Shown piece after piece: positions 6,540 through 10,155 of a stretch of 10,155 bases of DNA. This DNA comes from Bacillota bacterium. GTDB taxonomy: Bacteria > Bacillota_A > Clostridia > DSM-8532. Every line of letters begins with the position of its first letter. Position 1 is the stretch's first letter. The stretch lies in assembly GCA_023424865.1 (NCBI GenBank), contig JAFADM010000009.1, forward strand, positions 1 through 10,155, in the 5' to 3' direction. The notes beneath the pieces were generated by a model. The model did not search any database, was not told the DNA's origin, and was given only the letters and a program-made list of their open reading frames with translations. The translations under genes were made by a program, and so were the position numbers.

Positions 6540-7367
6540 TCAGGGCTTTTTTTGAAGAACCACAACGTCCTCCAGCCGCTTAAAATCAACCAGGGGCTTT
6601 ATAATAGCATAGGAATCGTACTGGCCTTCGTTTCGAACGACCTCCACCACTTTTCCGATAATAATGCCCTTTGGATAAATACCTCCCATGCCTGAGGTTT
6701 CCACCATATCTCCCGGCATTACATCCACATCGGGAGGAATGTAATCGGCACGGCAGAGGCCCTGGCTTCGGAGGGAAACATCACCGCGCACGACAACATA
6801 GTCCCTGGATTTGGATAAACGGGCGGTTACCGTACTGTCCATATCGATGATGGATACCACTCGTGAAGTCAAAAGTTCGGTTTTCGAGACCCTTCCTACA
6901 AGCCCGTAGGCCGTTATTACCGGAGAATCAACCGCAACACCGTCTTTAACACCCCGATTAATGGTGAACACCTCAAACCAGTTTCCCGGATCCTTAGCAA
7001 TAATATTGCCCCCCAGGGAGTTATAGTCCTCATACTGATCCATAAAATTAAGCAAATCCTTCAGCTCCTGGTTTTCCTGTTCCAACTGTGCTATCTTAAG
7101 GTTTTGCTGTTCAAGCTCGCTTACCCGCCGGTTAAGCTCCTCGTTTTGGGTTTTGGTGTCCTGGATGTCCTTGAAATAGCCGAAAAGATCCTTTGCTTCT
7201 CCGCTTACCAGAGTGAAAAGGCGCTGAAAAGGAGCCGCAGGTACACTTATAATATTGCTGAGGATGTTGATGCCACTTCTTTCACCGTAAGAAACCGCCG
7301 CCAGTGTAAGCAGCAGCACGATGGCAACGCTAAGTATAAATAGCTTGTTTGTCAAAATCCTCCGCAA
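6540..7367 (-). CDS. mreC: MreC, rod-shape-determining protein, TTG start
   Basis: 275 residues, full length. MreC is a bitopic protein whose outer part scaffolds PBP2/RodA in the elongation complex. There is a short basic N-terminus (MRRILTNK), one membrane helix (about 9-27), a coiled coil at about 64-112 (NEELNRRVSELEQQN and KIAQLEQENQELKDLL), and then the double beta-barrel domain with NWFEVFTINRGVKDGV, AYGLVGRV and DMVETSGMGGIYPKGIIIGKV. The start is TTG (7367-7365). It is eight bases after GGAGGG (7381-7376), a near-ideal spacing. The nearest upstream ATG (7374-7372) is out of frame and only one base from the Shine-Dalgarno sequence. The ribosome binding site directly follows the mreB stop codon, so translation is likely coupled to mreB. 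Confidence 0.95.
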   Translation of the reverse strand: MRRILTNKLFILSVAIVLLLTLAAVSYGERSGINILSNIISVPAAPFQRLFTLVSGEAKDLFGYFKDIQDTKTQNEELNRRVSELEQQNLKIAQLEQENQELKDLLNFMDQYEDYNSLGGNIIAKDPGNWFEVFTINRGVKDGVAVDSPVITAYGLVGRVSKTELLTSRVVSIIDMDSTVTARLSKSRDYVVVRGDVSLRSQGLCRADYIPPDVDVMPGDMVETSGMGGIYPKGIIIGKVVEVVRNEGQYDSYAIIKPLVDFKRLEDVVVLQKKP

Positions 7368-7381
7368 TGCTCATACCCTCC

Positions 7382-8404
7382 TTAACCCTTTCTTCTGGAT
7401 GAAAGAAGAACATTGCTGAGTACATCAATTTCTTCCAGGACCTTTCCTGTACCCAGTACCACACAGTCCAGCGCATGCTCGGCAACATAGGCATGAATGC
7501 CTGTTTCCTCGGTAATGAGCCTGTCCAGACCTCTTAACTGTCCGCCGCCGCCGGCAAGCATAATGCCTCTTTCCATAATATCGGAAGCCAGCTCCGGAGG
7601 TGTTTTTTCAAGTGTGTACTTTATGGAGTCCACTACAGCGTTGATGGGTTCTCTTAAAGCCTCCCGAATCTCCACTGATGAGATAATCATTTCCTTTGGA
7701 AGGCCTGTTACCAGATCCCGTCCGCTTACAGTATAGGTTTCTTCCTCCTCCAGGGGATAGGCCGTTCCGATTTTCAGCTTGATGGCCTCGGCGGTTCTTT
7801 CACCTATCATAAGGTTGTATTCCTTTTTAATATAGTGAATGATGGCATCGTCAAATTCATCTCCGGCAATACGAAGGGATCGGCTAACCACGATACCGCC
7901 CAGAGAAATAACCGCCACCTCGCTGGTGCCGCCCCCAATGTCCACAACCATGCTTCCGGAGGGCTCCTCTACGGGAAGGCCCGCACCAATGGCCGAAGCC
8001 ATAGGCTCTTCAATTAAAAAGGCCTCTCTGGCACCGGCAGACATAGCCGAGTCCACAACAGCACGCTTCTCCACTTCCGTAACACCGGAGGGAACACAAA
8101 TAATAATGCGGGGCTTAACCAAAGGGTTATTTCCCACTGCCTTGCGAATAAAATATTTCAGCATGCCCTGAGTGGTCTCAAAATCAGCGATAACGCCATC
8201 CTTTAAAGGGCGGATGGCTGTGATGTTGCCCGGAGTACGGCCTATCATCTGTTTGGCTTCAAGACCCACAGCAAGCACCTCTCCGGTATGATTGTTCACC
8301 GCAACCACGGATGGTTCTCTTAAAATAACACCTTTTCCTTTTAAATAAACGAGGGTATTTGCAGTACCCAGATCGATTCCAACTTCTTTTGAAAACAAGG
8401 CCAT
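7382..8404 (-). CDS. mreB: MreB, actin-like rod-shape cytoskeletal protein
   Basis: 340 residues, full length. MreB forms membrane-associated ATP-dependent filaments that orient lateral-wall synthesis. The actin-fold motifs are intact: phosphate 1 [10 protein letters not shown] at 11-20, phosphate 2 [13 protein letters not shown] at 153-165, and the adenosine motif [11 protein letters not shown] at 283-293. The hydrophobic N-terminus MALFSKEVG suits membrane binding. The frame extends six codons further upstream, but ATG at 8404-8402 is preferred because AAGGAG lies seven bases before it and the resulting N-terminus matches the family. The close paralogues Mbl and MreBH cannot be wholly excluded from sequence alone, but the location immediately before mreC and mreD supports MreB. 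The 148-base gap before it (towards maf) may contain a weak promoter. Confidence 0.96.
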   Translation of the reverse strand: MALFSKEVGIDLGTANTLVYLKGKGVILREPSVVAVNNHTGEVLAVGLEAKQMIGRTPGNITAIRPLKDGVIADFETTQGMLKYFIRKAVGNNPLVKPRIIICVPSGVTEVEKRAVVDSAMSAGAREAFLIEEPMASAIGAGLPVEEPSGSMVVDIGGGTSEVAVISLGGIVVSRSLRIAGDEFDDAIIHYIKKEYNLMIGERTAEAIKLKIGTAYPLEEEETYTVSGRDLVTGLPKEMIISSVEIREALREPINAVVDSIKYTLEKTPPELASDIMERGIMLAGGGGQLRGLDRLITEETGIHAYVAEHALDCVVLGTGKVLEEIDVLSNVLLSSRRKG

Positions 8405-8469
8405 GATAATTCTCCTTCTCACGTATCGCTTTATCGGGATGCCATCGCAACCCTTTCGTCAGCTTTAGT

Positions 8470-8497
8470 ATTATTCATTGGGCTAAGGTTCATCCAA
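8470..8497 (-). promoter_or_regulatory. Weak candidate promoter for mreB
   Basis: In the 148-base gap between maf and mreB, the minus strand reads TTGGAT (8497-8492), then 16 bases, then AATAAT (8475-8470). The -10 box has one mismatch from consensus but the -35 box has three. The distance to the mreB start is about 65 bases. It is a plausible but weak internal promoter; no terminator separates maf from mreB, so read-through is equally possible. Confidence 0.3.
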
Positions 8498-8552
8498 TCT
8501 TCGACGAATTGAATGAAAGTTTTCCTGGAAAAAGGGTGCAAACCTCTTTTTT

Positions 8553-9161
8553 TCAAGGTTTTGAGAGCCAGGACAAAGGAGTCATGCCCAAAGTTTGGAG
8601 CATGGTTGAAAGTTTGTACAGAGGAAGGCCCATTACATTAAAATAGCAGCCTTCAATTTCTTCCACCAAGAGGCTTCCAAAGCCTTGAATGCCATAGCTG
8701 CCCGCCTTGTCGAAGGGTTCTCCCGTTCCAATATATCTTTCGGCAAAATCAGGAGAGATCTCCCGTATTTTTACTCTGGTTCTTTCGGCCTGGGTCAGGA
8801 CTTGTCCGCTTTTTCCGTGGGCCAGTGTAATGCCTGTGATAACCTCATGCCATCTTCCGCCGATTAAATTCAGCATTCGCAGGGCATCCTGTTTATCAGC
8901 AGGTTTTCCTAAGATGGAGCCGTCCACCACTACGGTCGTATCGGCAGCAAGTACGGTTTTAGGTACAGCACCTGTTTCCCAAAGCTTGTCCCTGACGGTT
9001 TCGGCTTTTATACGGGACATGTCCATAACATATTTCCCGGCGTCCTCATACCCCTTCACACTCTCATCGATGTCCGCGGGCAATACTTCATATTCTAATC
9101 CAACCAGGCTGAGAAGTTCCCGTCTTCTTGGGGAAGCGGACGCAAGAACAAGTTTTTCCAT
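8553..9161 (-). CDS. maf: Maf family nucleoside triphosphate pyrophosphatase
   Basis: 202 residues, full length. Maf proteins hydrolyse dTTP, UTP and modified nucleotides to monophosphates; overproduction of B. subtilis Maf inhibits septum formation, and the gene often sits next to mreB. The family signature ASASPRRRELL is at 7-17, followed by the catalytic Asp region LAADTTVVVDG (71-81, general base D74) and GKPAD at 85-89. RWHEVITGI and PFDKAGSYGIQG further on are also standard. The frame is open nine codons upstream, but ATG at 9161-9159 is chosen because GAGGTG lies six bases before it and the protein then begins MEKLVLASASPRR as in its relatives. It is the first gene of the leftward shape/division unit and is divergent from mecA. 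SASPRR points to the dTTP/UTP (YhdE) subfamily rather than the YceF type, with moderate certainty. Confidence 0.95.
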   Translation of the reverse strand: MEKLVLASASPRRRELLSLVGLEYEVLPADIDESVKGYEDAGKYVMDMSRIKAETVRDKLWETGAVPKTVLAADTTVVVDGSILGKPADKQDALRMLNLIGGRWHEVITGITLAHGKSGQVLTQAERTRVKIREISPDFAERYIGTGEPFDKAGSYGIQGFGSLLVEEIEGCYFNVMGLPLYKLSTMLQTLGMTPLSWLSKP

Positions 9162-9179
9162 ACATTGCACCTCATTAAA

Positions 9180-9185
9180 ATTATA
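9180..9185 (-). promoter_or_regulatory. Possible -10 box for maf
   Basis: A perfect TATAAT is read on the minus strand 18 bases before the maf start codon. The expected -35 position holds TTCCAT, a poor match, and the transcript would begin almost on the Shine-Dalgarno sequence. It could be an activated or weak promoter, or chance in AT-rich DNA. Confidence 0.25.
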
Positions 9186-9213
9186 CACGTAGTTCAGCCT
9201 CTATGGAATACAT

Positions 9214-9237
9214 AAAAAAACTTAAGAAATCCTTAAG
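9214..9237 (-). terminator. Small hairpin with T-run upstream of maf
   Basis: CTTAAG occurs twice (9221-9226 and 9232-9237), five bases apart. Each is self-complementary, so on the minus strand they pair as a 6-base-pair stem with a 5-base loop followed by seven Ts (9220-9214). The shape is that of an intrinsic terminator or attenuator, but the stem is short and has only two G-C pairs. The two sites are also 11 bases centre to centre, about one helical turn, which would suit a dimeric regulator. Confidence 0.35.
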
Positions 9238-9281
9238 ACAGGGCCTGCTAAAAGTGGACAATAAAATTTGTCACTTCTCTT

Positions 9282-9310
9282 TTGACGCTGAGAACAGTAT
9301 AATATATACT
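9282..9310 (+). promoter_or_regulatory. Sigma-A-type promoter of mecA
   Basis: TTGACG (9282-9287), a 17-base spacer, and TATACT (9305-9310); each box is one mismatch from consensus. The predicted start near 9317 leaves a leader of about 30 bases carrying the ribosome binding site AAGGGA at 9335-9340. A second perfect TATAAT at 9298-9303 lies in the spacer but has no -35 box at a useful distance. Confidence 0.75.
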
Positions 9311-9346
9311 AAAGTATGTCCATTTATTTAAAGTAAGGGATTTGCC

Positions 9347-9973
9347 ATGAAAATTGAAAGAGTCAATGAGAACAAAATCAGAATATTTGTTTCTTATGAT
9401 GACCTGGAAGAAAGGGATATCGATCTAGACGCCTTTAATTACAATGCGCCTGAAACCCAGGAGCTATTCTGGGATTTGATGGAACAGGCCGAGATAGAAT
9501 TGGGCTTTGAGTCCCAGGAATCTCAGCTTTGCATTGAAGCCGTATCCGATGTTGAGCACGGCTTTGTTATTACCATCACCAAAATGGAAGAAGAAGGCGA
9601 GTTCGAGTCCATCCAGAAATTCATAAAAAACCGCTATCGGCGCAAGGATCTTTCCATCCGAAAAAAAACCGGCAAGATCTGCTCTACTATGCTCATTTAC
9701 GCTCTTGAAAGCTTCGACGATCTCTGCGGACTCTGCCGCGTTTTAGACCCCGTCTTCAAGGGAAGCAGCAAGGTGTACCGGCTCAAGGATGCCTACTATC
9801 TGGTTCTTACCGGAGTTGAAGGCAACGTGGCCAAGCAGAACCAGTTCGAAAGCATCCTGAGCGAGTATGCAGATAAAATGCAGAACGTGGATTTTGTGGA
9901 AGGCTACCTTAATGAATACGCCCGGTGCCTTGTGTCCCAAAATGCGGTTTCCACCTTTTCAAACCTTGGATAA
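9347..9973 (+). CDS. mecA: MecA-type adaptor protein for Clp protease
   Basis: 208 residues, the usual length. In Bacillus MecA binds substrates such as ComK with its N-terminal domain and delivers them to ClpC-ClpP with its C-terminal domain, also promoting ClpC hexamer assembly. The N-terminal domain begins MKIERVNENKIRIFVSYDDLEERDIDL and includes QELFWDLMEQAEIELGF and the strand HGFVITITKM (to about residue 80). A charged Lys/Arg linker (about 90-107) leads to the C-terminal ClpC-binding domain from about 111 (STMLIYALESFDDLCGLCRVL, SSKVYRLKDAYYLVL, ILSEYADKM and the terminal EYARCLVSQNAVSTFSNL). The ATG has AAGGGA six bases upstream and a good promoter. The gene is transcribed away from maf and ends only five bases from the convergent galU-type gene. 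The target substrate in this organism is unknown, since a ComK orthologue cannot be assumed. Confidence 0.9.
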   Translation: MKIERVNENKIRIFVSYDDLEERDIDLDAFNYNAPETQELFWDLMEQAEIELGFESQESQLCIEAVSDVEHGFVITITKMEEEGEFESIQKFIKNRYRRKDLSIRKKTGKICSTMLIYALESFDDLCGLCRVLDPVFKGSSKVYRLKDAYYLVLTGVEGNVAKQNQFESILSEYADKMQNVDFVEGYLNEYARCLVSQNAVSTFSNLG

Positions 9974-9978
9974 CCTGA

Positions 9979-10155
9979 TTAATCCAGACTTTTAAGTGTT
10001 TTTCTCAGGTATACCTCAAATTCGTTGCGCAAATCTTCACGTTTAAGCGCAAATTCAATTGTGGCTTCTAAAAAACCCATTTTATTGCCTACGTCATAAC
10101 GTCTGCCAACAAAGTCATAGGCGTACATGGCCTCCTTGCGGGCCAGCTGGCACAG
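9979..10155 (-). CDS. galU: UTP-glucose-1-phosphate uridylyltransferase, C-terminal fragment
   Basis: Only the last 58 codons and the TAA stop are in the window; the 5' end lies beyond the right edge. The enzyme makes UDP-glucose from UTP and glucose 1-phosphate for cell-surface polysaccharides. The visible tail LARKEAMYAYDFVGRRYDVGNKMGFLEATIEFALKRED (broken here only by the family's usual variation) contains the highly conserved YDVGNKMGFLEATIEFALKR stretch of GalU/GtaB, followed by a charged C-terminal helix ending KTLKSLD. No frameshift is seen. The gene converges on mecA with a five-base gap, leaving no room for a terminator between them, so the two transcripts must overlap. Paralogous uridylyltransferases (YngB type) cannot be excluded from the tail alone. 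Confidence 0.88.
   Translation of the reverse strand: MCQLARKEAMYAYDFVGRRYDVGNKMGFLEATIEFALKREDLRNEFEVYLRKTLKSLD

Noticed and set aside
8498..8510. CGTCGAA on the minus strand, another Spo0A-box-like heptamer upstream of mreB
   Set aside because: Single-mismatch match with no partner box and only a weak promoter nearby.
8530..8570. AAACCT/AGGTTT hairpin at the end of maf, considered as a terminator
   Set aside because: The stem is only six pairs with a ten-base loop, and no T-run follows; it overlaps the end of the maf coding region.
9973..10010. ACCTGA/TCAGGT inverted repeat at the mecA-galU junction, considered as a bidirectional terminator
   Set aside because: Six-base arms are separated by 26 bases, have no T-run, and lie mostly in the galU-type coding sequence.

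Overview
The window looks like a chromosomal segment from a low- to mid-GC, spore-forming member of the Clostridia. The evidence is the collinear order maf-mreB-mreC-mreD-penicillin-binding protein-minC-minD-minE-mgsA, followed by a SpoIVFA-position gene and a SpoIVFB-like site-2 protease, together with strong AGGAGG-type ribosome binding sites and sigma-A-like promoters. The genus cannot be fixed from the sequence alone.

Layout. Nearly everything is on the minus strand, so it is transcribed right to left. Starting at about 9161 there is maf (nucleotide pyrophosphatase). It is followed by the elongation-machinery genes mreB, mreC, mreD and a class B penicillin-binding protein (PBP2 type), then by the division-site genes minC, minD and minE, then by a methylglyoxal-synthase-family gene. 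A clear Rho-independent terminator at 1361-1387 ends this unit. Spacing is tight (a 4-base overlap between mreD and the PBP gene, short gaps elsewhere). The two exceptions are a 148-base gap before mreB and a 181-base AT-rich gap before minD. The second gap holds a good sigma-A-like promoter inside a 12-base inverted repeat. After the terminator and a 318-base non-coding stretch comes a separate unit: a single-pass membrane protein in the SpoIVFA position and a SpoIVFB-like M50 protease that runs off the left edge. At the right, mecA (adaptor for Clp proteolysis) is divergent from maf and has its own promoter. It converges on the 3' end of a galU-type gene that runs off the right edge.

How the genes fit together. 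MreB, MreC, MreD and the PBP build the lateral-wall elongation complex. MinC, MinD and MinE place the division septum. Their co-linearity couples rod shape with division-site choice, and the internal promoter would let minD-minE-mgsA be set independently. The SpoIVF-type pair would act in forespore-to-mother-cell signalling.

The points most worth a second look are these: (1) the methylglyoxal-synthase homologue has lost most of its catalytic and phosphate-binding residues; (2) a perfect 12-base inverted repeat brackets the minD promoter; (3) the SpoIVFA-position protein lacks room for the usual LytM/M23 domain; (4) a hairpin plus T-run lies in the leader or upstream region of maf. I see no CRISPR array, insertion sequence, tRNA or rRNA here.
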